Of a stretch of DNA of 64,000 nt, positions 48,873 through 59,857 are shown in pieces. The DNA lies in NCBI GenBank assembly GCA_009741485.1, contig CM019220.1:26229048-26293047 (forward strand), in the 5' to 3' direction. Positions within the stretch are counted from its first letter, which is position 1; each line of letters starts with the position of its first letter. Under the pieces are notes generated by a model, which was not told the DNA's origin, ran no database searches, and worked only from the letters and a program-made list of their open reading frames with translations. The position numbers and the translations under genes are program-made. This DNA comes from Malurus cyaneus samueli. Taxonomy: Eukaryota > Chordata > Aves > Passeriformes > Maluridae.

Positions 48873-51800
48873 CATGAAAGCTCCTCTTAAATATCGACAG
48901 CTCTCCAGCTCTTGTGTTTTGAGTACAGCATCTGTATGTAAAGACTGGATCAATACTGCATTCATCATTCATATCCTGTAATAAAAGAAGGGGATTTCTG
49001 AAATATTGGTTTAGTATTTGTGTGTCCTCTCCATGTGTTAAATATGGAAGATGGAATGGTCATGGCATTCTCTGCCAAGGACTGGATAGGTCAGAGAATC
49101 TGCAAGGGGACAGCCATTTGCATCTTTGTCACTGCTGAAATTAAATAGAAGTTCATCAGTAATCAAGATTCATTAGTTAGCTGGGAGCCTCATGGGTTGA
49201 CCCATACTTGTTGTGGGTGTAGAAAACACACTTAAGAAAGCAAAGAACTGCGTAGATTTGTTATAGGGAAGCAAACCCTTAGAGACGAGAAAAACCCCAT
49301 AGGGGCTGGGGTGCTTTGGAGAAAAAATAATTCTTGTGACAACAATATGTTATTTCAAACTTAAGAATAATTTAGGGAATTTGGTCTGTTTACCCACAGT
49401 TCTTCTCCTTTTTAAAAAGCAAAGTATTTCATATTTTAAATTAACACTTGTCAGTTTCATATTTTGAAAAATATTTAAAACTATACATAACCACATTTAT
49501 TTTTCCCCTTTTTGAAGTTAATAACTATGCCAGTCCATGTTGAGTTTGAATAACACACTTTCAGTAACTCAAAACCTATCTTTTTAGCAAACTTGCTCCT
49601 TTTCCAGTATTCATTTTTAAAGGTAACCAAAGTCGAAAGGAAAATTATTCACCTCCAGATATCTGTATTGTGATTACCAAGAAAGTTTTGATTTCTTGAA
49701 CAGCTCTTCCACTTGGTAAATGAAATATATTCATGAGCTAGGTCTTTTCAGAGCTTGAAAGTGGCACCTCTTTTCAAGAAAGAGATCATCTTTGAATTAA
49801 AAGTATGCTGTCCTTAGCCTTTTTTATTTTTATTTTATTGACAAATTGTCACAGGAGCTAAAATGCGTAATCATCAATAACAAGTGATCCATGGGGCTAT
49901 GCAAAATATATTGATTAACAATAAAATCTCCATACAGATGTCCTAGCTGTGCTTGTTATTTTTTATGGGCCAATCTGGGAGTCCTGCTTGCATTTCAAGG
50001 GGCAGAGGGAGGAAGGTGAGTGAAACAAAGTTCAGGGCATCTCTGCAGTTGCCTGGCAGCATCTTTGCTGAAAAGGGAAAAATGCTACCAACTGCTCCTA
50101 CCACAGGATGTGCAGCTTCTTTTTGTCAAGTCTGCATGGGTACAAAATAAAACCATTTCCTTGAAAGGAATTTGAAGCCTGAGACAAAATCCCCTTTGTC
50201 ATAAAAGCATGATTTTAATTTGTTTTTAAGGCTGTTCCACTACTAAGAAAATCCTGATTTAGATGCCTTTGAGGCATTTAACTTACACTTATGCCAAGCT
50301 ATTCCTCAGAGAAAATTGGATGTAATTTTAGGATTAGATAACTGACCTAGGAGAGAGGGGGAGAGTGCAAAGCTTGCATATCCACTTTGTCCAGATGGAT
50401 ATTCACTAGGAAACCTTCAAACTGTTCATAAATATTGCCTGTCCTTTTGTAAAAGCTCCCACCAGCAAGCCCATGGTCATTTCCTGGGCAGAAAGACAGT
50501 TTTTGTATGGAAACTTTTGGGCAACTAAATAAAGGATTTTAATTCCCTTTATTTTTCTGGGGCAAAATATTGTACATAATGATGAATGGGAAAACAAGTA
50601 AGGAAAGAAGTTCCATAAACAGCCTCCAATGCCTGACTTGCATATTTGAGCTGTTTGTTTTGGGTTTTTTTTCCTATGGAATGACCTTCCATTATTTCTT
50701 TGCCTGTCTTTCAACTCCTGAAAATACCTTTTATGTAGAGCTGTTGTCTCTCTGCGTATCACATACTCTTGGGGAGTAGGGTAAGATCTACTTACTTTCA
50801 GTCTTTCTAAACTAAATTGAGTGAAAAAAGGAAATCTCTTAATCTTTTTTTTTTCCCACCTAGAGTAAAGCCGAAGAGGTGGTGATGACAGTGAGTTCTT
50901 TAATGTTGGGTTCATGTCAAACATCATTTCCTTCTTTCACATTTTATATTGCAAGTGAATATATGTGCAATACCTCAGTGACATGCCTAGAAACACAGAA
51001 GAGCAACAGCAGAGTGTTTCTGGCCTGTTGTGGCAGTGTCCCAGCTCCAGCACTGGGCAGGGGGTGACACTGAGAAAAAACACATAAACCCAGAGTGAGG
51101 AAATGCTGCGGTTTCCCTGCCCCTCTCCTGTGGATCGGGGCTCCCAGAACCTGGTCATGCATTTTAATGTTCTTGGATTCTCCTCTGATAAACTTCTGCT
51201 CTGGCACTACTTTATATTTCCAACAGATCCCATAGTCATGATGAAGTACCTCCCTGCCTGTGCTTTAAATCTCTTAATGATATGTTCTGATTCTCATACT
51301 GTGGGAATTATTGAATAATTGTTCCTTGTTCAACCCCTTACCTGCTGGCATATCTTCCCTTCTCTCTGTGCAGAGCTGAAGAGTCCATGTCTATTTAATC
51401 TCCTGAATACATAAGCCATTCTTCTTCTTTCTTCATTTATTGCCCTTGTGTAAATCTTATTTTGGGTACGTCTTTTTGAAACGGAGAGGAGGGATGAGTC
51501 TGGTATGATGTTTTCAAGATGTGCTTAAATTGGGGTTTTAAATAGAGGCCAAATGAGTTTTTTTTTATTTTCTTCTCTAGCTTTTGGGTTTTTTCTCCTA
51601 CAATAAATCTTGACTTTATGATCAAGCTCATGTTTTCAGAGAAATATCCATGGTGGCTATGAGATCTCTGTCCTGAGTGACAAAGGCTAGTTTTTTGGCT
51701 GTCACTGGATTTATATAATTAAGAAGGCTTTTGTTTATTTCAATCCTTTAATGCTCCTCAGAATTCAGTTTGTCTGCCTTTTTATTACTTAATCCAGTAG

Positions 51801-53290
51801 AATCTTGAGATTCTTCAATCATTTTGTGAAATGTGCTGTTGTCTTGAAAAACATGAATAATTTTATACTCTCAGCATTCACCTTCGCATCCTTTAAGAAA
51901 AAGGAAATAGTAATGTGCTGACTTGCGCAGGTCCCAGAATAAATGTCACCTTCTTCTGGTAATCTGTATTTTTCTGACTATGTCAGATTGGAAAAATTCC
52001 ATTTTTTCCTTTCCCAACTTTGGTCATCAAAACTTTTTGGAAATCAAGTATCTTATGTCAGTCGGGTCACCCTTACTCTTTTGCTTCTCCGCACCATCAA
52101 AGAGCCAATTCCTGATCCATGGCTTCTGCTGTAAAAGCTGTGGTATTGCATTTCTCCATGCATCAGCTAAATCTGTTCCTTATTATACAACTGAGTTTAT
52201 TAGACCTGTAAATAAATCCCAGGTACCAGCTGGCAGTTTCTCAGGTTCTTTTTAGAAGCTGTTGTCACATTTGCCATCTTCCATTCCTCTGATCTTGGAC
52301 CAGGTAAAGCAAGAGGTCTTGTGCTCCAGGAGCAATTTCAGTTAATTTCATATTTAATGTTTTATAAAACTCCTGTCTGAATTCTGGCAAATATTTAATC
52401 ACCTCATTCTTAGATTTTGGACTTTTGTTTCCTGTTAAGAAGCCAAGCCAGCCTCTCCAGGGTATGTCTCAGGAGTTACAAAAGCAGTCAGCTCTCTGCA
52501 CTGCTCTGCCTGGTGCAATTGCAGCTTCTTGGGGATGGTTGGAATAATGCACAAGTGGCTTTGGAATTCATCACACAGGATAGTGGTTTAGTTACTAGTA
52601 TGTTGGGCACCTGGCTTGCTTTGCATGACCTCATCTTTAAAGGAGTGGATGACTCTTCTCACTAAAGGAATGAGTCAGCAATTGCTTCAAACAAAGACAT
52701 CTGTGTAATATAAAGAGTTTTGGTTGCTCAGCTGATGTGCATCTAAAGTTGTATGTTAAAATTAGGAGCTAAATTGTTAACACTGTCTTCGGAGTGCAAG
52801 GTTCACTGAACTTGAGAATTTTACTGTACAGTCCATGAAAAAAAAAGAGAAACTTAAAACATAGTGTGTTAAATCCATTGCCTTCCCTGGCTTCCTTGCC
52901 AGAACTGTAGTAATAATAGTTGATAACAGCCTTTTATTCAGGATCATCCCTTCCTGTGTTCCAGACTGCAGTCGCAGCTGTCCACTTAAAACTCTGATAT
53001 ACAATTATGTGCGTTTGGCTAAACAGGTCTTTCCTCACATCAGTGGAATTAGCCCTCTCCATTTTGTGTCCAGTATTGAGGGGTTTTTATTTTCTATTGA
53101 GTATTCTTTTTCCTTCAATTCCATGCCCTAGCCAGTCAGCCTGAGTGGCATTTGGACTATATCTGATAGCATAACAGCCATTTATAAGTGACTGAAATTA
53201 ATGATTAGCATTTTAGCTGTGCTTGCAAGCTAAGTTTAGGCACTGGCACAATAGGAGTCATTGGCTGATGGACCAGCAAAATAATGGGTT
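48873..53290. other. Intronic sequence, nothing recognised
   Basis: AT-rich DNA without recognisable repeats. A 173-codon minus frame at 50406-50927 has no family resemblance. Confidence 0.35.
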
Positions 53291-53298
53291 TCATTTAA

Positions 53299-53500
53299 GC
53301 AGATGAACCCTGTGAGTCAGACCCCAAGCAGGGCAGATCTGTGCCAGTGCTGGCCTCGCTCAGCACTGTGGCTGAGAGGGCTCCTCCACCTTCTTCCCTG
53401 AGCAGCTCCCAATGCCAGGAACAACCTGGCTTGAGCAACTCAGAGCCTTCCTGTTCCAGCTCCGGCATCTGGTGTGGCATGGTTGAATCTGAGACTGCTG
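53299..53500 (-). other. Candidate coding exon, minus strand, unknown product
   Basis: From a GCTCAG acceptor-like edge near 53500 a frame runs VSDSTMPHQMPELEQEGSEL and on to a stop at about 53299, with the last residues LGSDSQGSSA. The peptide is hydrophilic, rich in E, S and G, and codons are biased to GAG, CTG and GCC. It could be a terminal exon paired with the open segment at 53826-54107. The + strand of the same DNA ends in TTGCAG|GTATTG, so a plus-strand non-coding exon is equally possible. I do not recognise the product. Confidence 0.22.
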
Positions 53501-53825
53501 AGCCTTACCATTGCAGGTATTGTGATTGATGTAATGTTGTGCTAATTTTTATTGATTAATTAACACATTTATTTTAGATTTTTCAACATATTGGCATAAA
53601 TTAGTACACATCTCTGATGATTGATAGGATATTGCAGGCATTGTAAACACATTGTTATTGAGTATAATGGACACTTCTTCCCTGGAATCAGAGCAAATCA
53701 TAGGGAAAGGAAATGGGAAAGGAAATCAATAAGAACCAAGCTCACAGAAATTATTAAGCATCACCTCATTCAGAACCCCATAGCCAATGAAGAAAAGATT
53801 CTCCCCTGAAATATTGCCCATAGCC

Positions 53826-54107
53826 TTAGCTGGTAGGTACACAGAATGTTTGGAGAGAAAGCCAACACTGCTGGGAAGTGCTGAGCACCCCCATGACACT
53901 GTGTACCTTGTGCAGCAGGTTCTCTGTGGCAGCCTTGGACTTTGTGAGCCAAGGTAGAGGATATCTCGAGTCTGTGTTGGTCCTTTCAAAGGAAGAGAAG
54001 TCTGAGCCTGTGACCTCCTGTTCTTGATCTCTGTGGTACTGCAGCGTGCTCTGGGTGGCTGTACTGTAATCACTCCGAGCAGGCTCCGTGCTGTCTGTGC
54101 CGGGCAT
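53826..54107 (-). other. Candidate coding exon, minus strand, unknown product
   Basis: The frame starts at an ATG at 54107 and reads MPGTDSTEPARSDYSTATQS, then TLQYHRDQEQEVTGSDFSSF, then ERTNTDSRYPLPWLTKSKAA, then TENLLHK, where an AAG|GTACAC donor-like edge occurs. It is polar and S/T/D/E/Q-rich, unlike the cysteine- and leucine-rich junk typical of chance frames here. An in-frame TAA lies just upstream of the ATG. A second minus frame (53726-54226) is open across the same DNA, which weakens the case. Unknown product. Confidence 0.22.
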
Positions 54108-54505
54108 TTCCTGTTACACTGCAGGGCACCCAGCTGGGAACATACAGCCTGAACCTGCAGCAGGCTGTCTGCCTGGTAGTTGTTGGTTAGCTCGTTCGTC
54201 CCAGCTCTGTGAAGTTTTCCAAGCACAGCTTCACTGAAAGCCCTGAGAGTTTAAATCTCTGCACGTCCCTGCTCCTGGCCCGAGGGCTCCTGGGGCTGCC
54301 CGCTTCAAACTCTTACACTCACCAGGGCTCTGGTACGTATTTTATAATAATTCCTTTTCCTTCCTTGCTCATTTGTTTTCTGTTGTTACTTCCCTTTAGC
54401 TGCTATAAAAGCTCTTCTGTTCTTACATTTGATGTTCAGTTCTGTGATTTGTCCTGATGTTCTCTGCGATTAAAAGTTTGAGTAGTACTGAGGTGAATGA
54501 ATAAT

Positions 54506-54847
54506 TCAGGGAATCCAAAATGACACGGACTGGGTTGCTCCATAACTGAAAGCACAATCACACCCATAACACAGAGCTGATGTCCACCTTGTGTACAAGT
54601 ACATGTGGATTATGGTCCTGTGGCTCTGCACCACTTTGCTCGTAACATCGATCTTCAGAGTCTGTTTGGGCTTTTTGGAATGTTGCACAAAAGGCTGGAC
54701 CCAGAGGTTTTCTTTCCAGAAATCACCCAGATAGATGTGTGAGGCTGGTTTTTTTTGGTAAAGAGGTGACAGAGTGACCATCAGGATCCTGCCCTTGGGA
54801 CATGGTAGATCCCATGCTCCTGCTTCTGTCACCTGCGCTGTGGGCAC
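54506..54847 (-). other. Open frame adjoining the minus-strand cluster, unknown
   Basis: A 113-codon minus frame containing GDFWKENLWVQPFVQHSKKP and KQTLKIDVTSKVVQSHRTII. It lies next to the two segments at 53.3-54.1 kb and is in the same direction. No family is recognised and no convincing donor is seen; it may be chance. Confidence 0.15.
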
Positions 54848-55020
54848 TGCTGTACTGTGTGTTCATGAATTCAAAGTGTCTTGCTCTGGACTTCTCTGTT
54901 GTATGATCTGAATTGTTCTTCTCTTACCATTCATGGAGGAGAGGTGAGGACTGTATCACAATACAGCATGGCCATCACCATGGAAACACACCTGTGGGTA
55001 CAGCCTCCCCAGAAGAGGAA

Positions 55021-55466
55021 CACAGAATCACAGATTGGTTTGGGTTGGGACCTTAAAGATCATCTCATTCCAAGGGACACCTTCCAATGGACCAGGTTGC
55101 TCCAAACCCTGTCCAGCCTGGCCCTGGACACTTTCAGGGATGGGGCAGCCACAGCATCACTGGGCAACCTGTGCCAGAGCCTCACCACTCTCACAGGGAA
55201 GAATTTCTTCCTAATACCCAATCTAAAACTACTCTGTTGGTTTGAACCCATCCTTCTTTGTCCTGTAACTCCAATTCCTGACAAAGAGCCCTTCTCCAGC
55301 ATCCCTGTAGCCCAATCAGATACTGAAAGGGACTCTGAAGTCTCCATCCAACCTTCTCTTCTGAACATCCCCAATTTTTTCAGCCTGACATCACAGAAGA
55401 GATCCTCTAGTTTGGGATTCAAGCATTTCACATCTTCTGTTGTCCTGGCCCAACCAAAGTAAAAAC
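55021..55466 (-). mobile_element. CR1 LINE fragment, longest copy in the window, antisense
   Basis: Starts CACAGAATCACAGATTGGTT and runs through GGACCTTAAAGATCATCTCA, CCAGCCTGGCCCTGGACACT, CTCACAGGGAAGAATTTCTT, AGCCCAATCAGATACTGAAA and CCCCAATTTTTTCAGCCTGA. About 380-445 bp of CR1 3' UTR and upstream sequence; the far edge is approximate. The 193-codon plus frame over it is not a gene. Confidence 0.93.
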
Positions 55467-56843
55467 ACCTTCTTATGCTCAATGATTTAAAAGCAGCAAA
55501 CACAGTTTAGTCCATCTACTGCCACATACATAATCAGTCTGCGTATTTCTAAGCAAAACAAATACTTCCAAAGGAGCTATTGCGAACAGATGGACTGACA
55601 TTCATAAAATAGGCAGTTCCCTCTTTAAGTGGTTTTTTTTCGAATAAAATGTATTGTTTCTATTGAGATTTTAACTGCAGCTTGCCTAAATTATTTTTAT
55701 ATTTGCCCATTATATTGTGAGCATATGAAATGGGCAAAATGCTAAGAATAATTAAGCAGAGTGGTCCTGAATACCCTGGCGAGTCTGAAAAATCATATAT
55801 GAAAGAAAGCAGCTATCTGTGGAGTTGCCAATTCTGCTTATACAAGCCCATCTGTTTACATCTACGCCTGTTCCCTAAAGAAGAATATATCTTCTGTGTA
55901 GAATTCCCACCAGATCCCTCAGCTATTTTATCATTCAGGAATGTTCTTCCTGTTTGTTCTGTCTCTTTCCTTTATAAGAAATTATAGAATTCATGTTTTC
56001 AGTGTGGTCTTGCAGAACATTTGCAAGACAAATGCTGGACTTAGCATTAAAATTAAATGAGTTTGTTCTCTTCTGATTCCATAATGAATACAAATGGCTG
56101 CAAGCCATGTTCACATACCTTTGACTCACTGTGGCTCATAGTCCTGTCTCCTGTTTATCCCTCCCGTCCCACTTCTTCATTTTCATCTGCAGTCCCTCAG
56201 ACCATCTCTTGATCATGTGGAAAAGCTATTTTCAGGGCCTAAACTTCTTTTATTGTAAAAATTATTTTAATAGAGAAAGGGGAATTCAGGAGCTCTACAC
56301 GTTGTGTTTCCCTGTGTCCCCCTGTCCCAGGGGTTCTGCAAATGTAGAACTAATGATGTGCATTCCCTTGCTGAGGTTCCATCCTCAGAACTACTTCAAC
56401 AACAATATTGTCTGAATAATGTCAGATATAGGCATGTGGACTTTTTTGATCTTTTTATTAAATCCTGGTATCAAAGTGGCTTTATCCACTCTCAAAGATA
56501 AGATGAGGGGAGGCCAGCTGTTGAAGATCATTTGCATTTCTTTCATTTGGTGGCCTAATCTTCTTCCTACTCTATTGAACTTCTGTAAATTGTTTTAGAA
56601 TTCTTAGAACAAAAAAAAAATCTCTAAAGAGTTCTAACTCCTGATTTAATTATCAAAGTGTAAATTCTTTACATTAACTTTAGTGACACGGCAAATAAAA
56701 AGTAAAATGAGGTCAAGTCAAAAAAAGAGAAAATTCAATTAACCCCTTCAAAGAAATCTGGACTTGATTTCAAGTATTGAATCGCAGATTTAGAATGACG
56801 TTGGTTTTTTTCCTTGTCAGCTTCATGGCTAGTTTTAGGTAAG
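55467..56843. other. Intronic sequence, nothing recognised
   Basis: AT-rich single-copy DNA. Confidence 0.35.
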
Positions 56844-57053
56844 TAAGAATTTCTTCACAGGTGGGGTTGTTGGGCATTGGAAGGGGCAGTCCTGGAAGTG
56901 TTTGAGTCCCCATCCCTGGTGGTGTTCAAGGATCTCCTGGACATGAGTGCCCAGTGCCTGGGCTGGGTGACAAGGTGGGGATCAGTCACAGATTGGACTC
57001 GAAGGCCTTGGAGGGCTTTTCCAACCTTAATGATTCTGGGATTTTACTGAGAT
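56844..57053 (+). mobile_element. CR1 LINE fragment, 3' UTR, sense
   Basis: TAAGAATTTCTTCACAGGTG, then GGGCATTGGAAGGGGCAGTC, GTGTTCAAGGATCTCCTGGA, GGGTGACAAGGTGGGGATCA and TTCCAACCTTAATGATTCTG. A typical sense copy of about 210 bp. Confidence 0.93.
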
Positions 57054-58537
57054 TCTCAGTAAAAGAATCCATATTTCATATATCTCTCTAGAAATCTGGG
57101 CGTAGTATTCTTCAGTTGTTTAGCTGTAACAAAATACCTTTTCCAATCCATCAGGTGATTCCAGCAGTCCAAAGCATGGATTAAAGGAGAGGTTTATATT
57201 TAAGGATAGATCACAGCTAAAGAAATTCAGAGTATTATGGGATTCTCTGTCAAGGCCTTTGAAGATACCGTCTAAAACACTTTTTAACTGCTTGGCTCTA
57301 TCAGCAATGGGGAGTTATCGTCTCTATTTCCAAACAGTTAGCAGATAAAGCCTTAAAGGCTTGGAGCAATCCCAATTGTATGGTGAGACAGTTTATGGGG
57401 AAAATATCTCTGGAATCAGTAGTTAAAACTTTATTACAGATGGCTCAGATATTGGGCTTGATTTATTTTTTATATCTTCTGTAGTGACATGAGTGAATTG
57501 TCTTCAGAAAGGCCACATCATACTTATTACAGAGTAGAGGGCAAATTGGAAAGGGAGGTGCTTCTTCATGGGCCCAAAACATTTCTTCCATCTGCAGCAG
57601 AATAGAGAATGCAGAAATAAAAGGAGCTTCTTTTAGGTTGTTGCAACAACTTAGCAACATAGTTATTTATGCTTAGGGTGTGCTTGAAGATAGTTGATGT
57701 AAATGTCTCTATTCATACCAAAGAAAGTTGTTTCACCTGATGATAGTGTTTGATTTTATTTGATGCCATCCTAAAGCAATCAACCATTAATTTAGATCAA
57801 GCATTAATTTAAATCATGCAAGGCAAGGAGAAGGAAGATCTTAATGATTTTAGTTTGGTTATATCTTAGCAAATTTGCTTAAATCTGAAAATTCCTTGCA
57901 CTTTTGGAAACTGAAAATTTTTATTTTACTGTGAGATACTGAGTATTTGCACTAGATATATAGTTTAAGATAAAAATCAAAAATTTCTAAAAATCATATG
58001 TAAAAAATTCTTACAACCATCATAATTTTTTTCACACTTCTGTGAGAAGAATGCATGGCAGTCTATGCAGAATTCTTCTGAGAACACATACTGTTTTTGA
58101 AATTAAAGTGATTGATGTACTGGGATTATAAGTGGGCTGCAGTGCTTTATTTCTGGTTTTATTTTCATAGTCTGTATAATGCAGGTCATAATTTAGGATT
58201 ATATTTTTTAAAGAACAGTCTTACTTTCAGTTTCAGGTAACAGTGTAAAATTTATGGAAAAAACCTCCATAACTAGGAAGTTCTCATTGTTCATACTTTA
58301 CTTGTTTGAAATAAGATGAGATTTGTGAAATATCATTGAATTAGAACTGATTAAAATATTTCTCTTGTGCATACATGGCATAAATGAGAAATATTGCAGA
58401 AATTATTTCTCCAACTCTTTTCCAGTTTCTCTTGACATTTGATAGAGTTCTCTTGACTTTTGGATTGCTATAGCTGGGGATCCTTAGATCGAATCCATTC
58501 TCTATCTTGACCTTTTAAAAATATCTGTGCTTTAGAG
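57054..58537. other. Intronic sequence, nothing recognised
   Basis: AT-rich single-copy DNA immediately before the LTR insertion. Confidence 0.35.
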
Positions 58538-58542
58538 CTGGT
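58538..58542. repeat. Target-site duplication, left copy (CTGGT)
   Basis: CTGGT directly precedes the TGTCGTGG terminus of the LTR insertion and is repeated at 59853-59857 directly after its CA terminus. Confidence 0.85.
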
Positions 58543-58572
58543 TGTCGTGGGTTTTAAAGCCTGATTTTCCCT

Positions 58573-58590
58573 TTCCCGGCCAATGCACCA
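58573..58590 (-). other. Retroviral primer-binding site, tRNA-Gly type
   Basis: The + strand reads TTCCCGGCCAATGCACCA, identical over 18 nt to the 3' end of vertebrate tRNA-Gly (GCC and CCC isoacceptors, as remembered) including the CCA tail. Its position 4 nt from the LTR edge at 58595 and its length of exactly 18 nt are those of a primer-binding site. Confidence 0.85.
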
Positions 58591-58780
58591 GAAATGTCGT
58601 GGTTTGAACTGTGCCCACGACGTTCCCTCCCTTCCCCCCCACCGAAGAGGGAGAAGGGAGAGCGAAAACCCAATTAACACGAAATATTTATGGCTTTGAG
58701 ATAAACATAATTGGAAGAAAGATACCTATGTACTCCACAAAGAGTTCAGTACAGGTACATAACTTAAGTTGCAAGATAGA

Positions 58781-58786
58781 TTTATT
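58781..58786 (-). terminator. Putative LTR polyadenylation signal
   Basis: AATAAA on the minus strand inside the LTR, at a distance from the 3' LTR edge suitable for an R/U5 boundary. Not confirmed by transcripts. Confidence 0.4.
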
Positions 58787-59852
58787 ACTACACACTCTAA
58801 GAAGAAGTATTACGGCACTGGGTGGAAAACAAAGATAGGATATTTACAAAGAGAAGAAAAATAAAATGGACATTTTAAGACACCTGTTACACTTTCCCAG
58901 GGACTCATCTCTTCTTCCAAGTCCCCCCATCTCCACCCCTCCCATGTTGTCCCTCACACACAGGGGGCGGGAGAATGAAAGTCTAACACAGATCAAAACA
59001 CTCAGCTGTTGTCCAAGCGTTGTAGGATACAACATTCTTACAGCTCCAGCTGTGGGATGTGTCCTTTTCTGGGAAACAGTCAGTGCAAAACTGCTAATAG
59101 CAGAAAGGAACTTCTTTACCTCACAGGAGAAAAGAAAAGAAATGTCCTTCAAAGCCCATGTTGTTTTTTTTCAGCGACGTGAGTCCGATTATCACAAACC
59201 TCCTGGCAGAACACAAAACACAGCTTCTTCTACATCAAAACTTCGTGGGGGGAGCAAACCTCTTCTCTATTTCTTGGCTTCATAATCAAAACAGTCCAGT
59301 CCTCAAAAGGCCAGGGTTTTTCCTCTCACAGCAAGGTTGCTTTACTTCTCTATACAGGTCCCTCTCAATATGATGGAAAAAAGTCCTTTTCAAGAACAAC
59401 TTATCTCCTCCAGCTTGTCCGAGAACCACAGCAAGGGCACAGCTTCTCCTTACTGTTCTATGATCTTTAGATGTCTCCATTTTCTTCTTACATCTCCTCA
59501 CCCTCCTGCTCTGTTTCTTTCCAGTGCAAGATACTAAAACTACATGCTATCAATTAACCTAAACATGGCGGCCGCAACTATCTTGTTTTGAATTCTTTCT
59601 TAAATACTACAAAATACGTCATCACAGAGGTGTAACTATCCTGTGTAATTGGCCCAGGCCTGATGGTCAGCCTGTCCATCAACCTCAGAACCAATGATGG
59701 GTTGGCTCTGAAACACAGGAGGGGGGCAGGACTCTTTTTGCTGGAGAAGAAGAAGAAGGAGACACCCCTAGAACTTCTCACAGCAGCCATCTTTGTGGTT
59801 TCTTGATTCCCATCCCCCACCACCAAAAATTGGACCAAGCAAAACCATGACA

Positions 59853-59857
59853 CTGGT
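59853..59857. repeat. Target-site duplication, right copy (CTGGT)
   Basis: Matches 58538-58542 exactly and fixes the boundary of the retroviral insertion. Confidence 0.85.

Larger units (their letters stand above)
58543..59852 (-). mobile_element. Endogenous retrovirus insertion: one LTR plus primer-binding site, internal genes deleted
   Basis: A 1310-bp insertion with TG...CA ends and a 5-bp CTGGT target duplication. On the minus strand it starts at 59852 with TGTCATGGTTTTG. The LTR proper ends at 58595 with AAACCACGACA, then follow a 4-nt spacer, an 18-nt tRNA-Gly primer-binding site (58590-58573) and about 30 nt that end in a second LTR-terminus-like CCCACGACA. Minus orientation is preferred because the primer site must follow the 5' LTR and because AATAAA (58786-58781, minus) then lies about 190 bp before the LTR end. 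No gag, pol or env sequence is present. A 5-bp duplication fits ERVL-like elements among avian families, but the class is uncertain. Confidence 0.88.

Noticed and set aside
50406..50927. 173-codon minus-strand frame
   Set aside because: AT-rich intronic DNA with lysine- and phenylalanine-rich composition, no domain and no splice or promoter signals.
54881..55503. 193-codon plus frame and 147-codon minus frame
   Set aside because: They lie mostly on an antisense CR1 3' UTR, which is non-coding in this element; the frames reflect low stop density.
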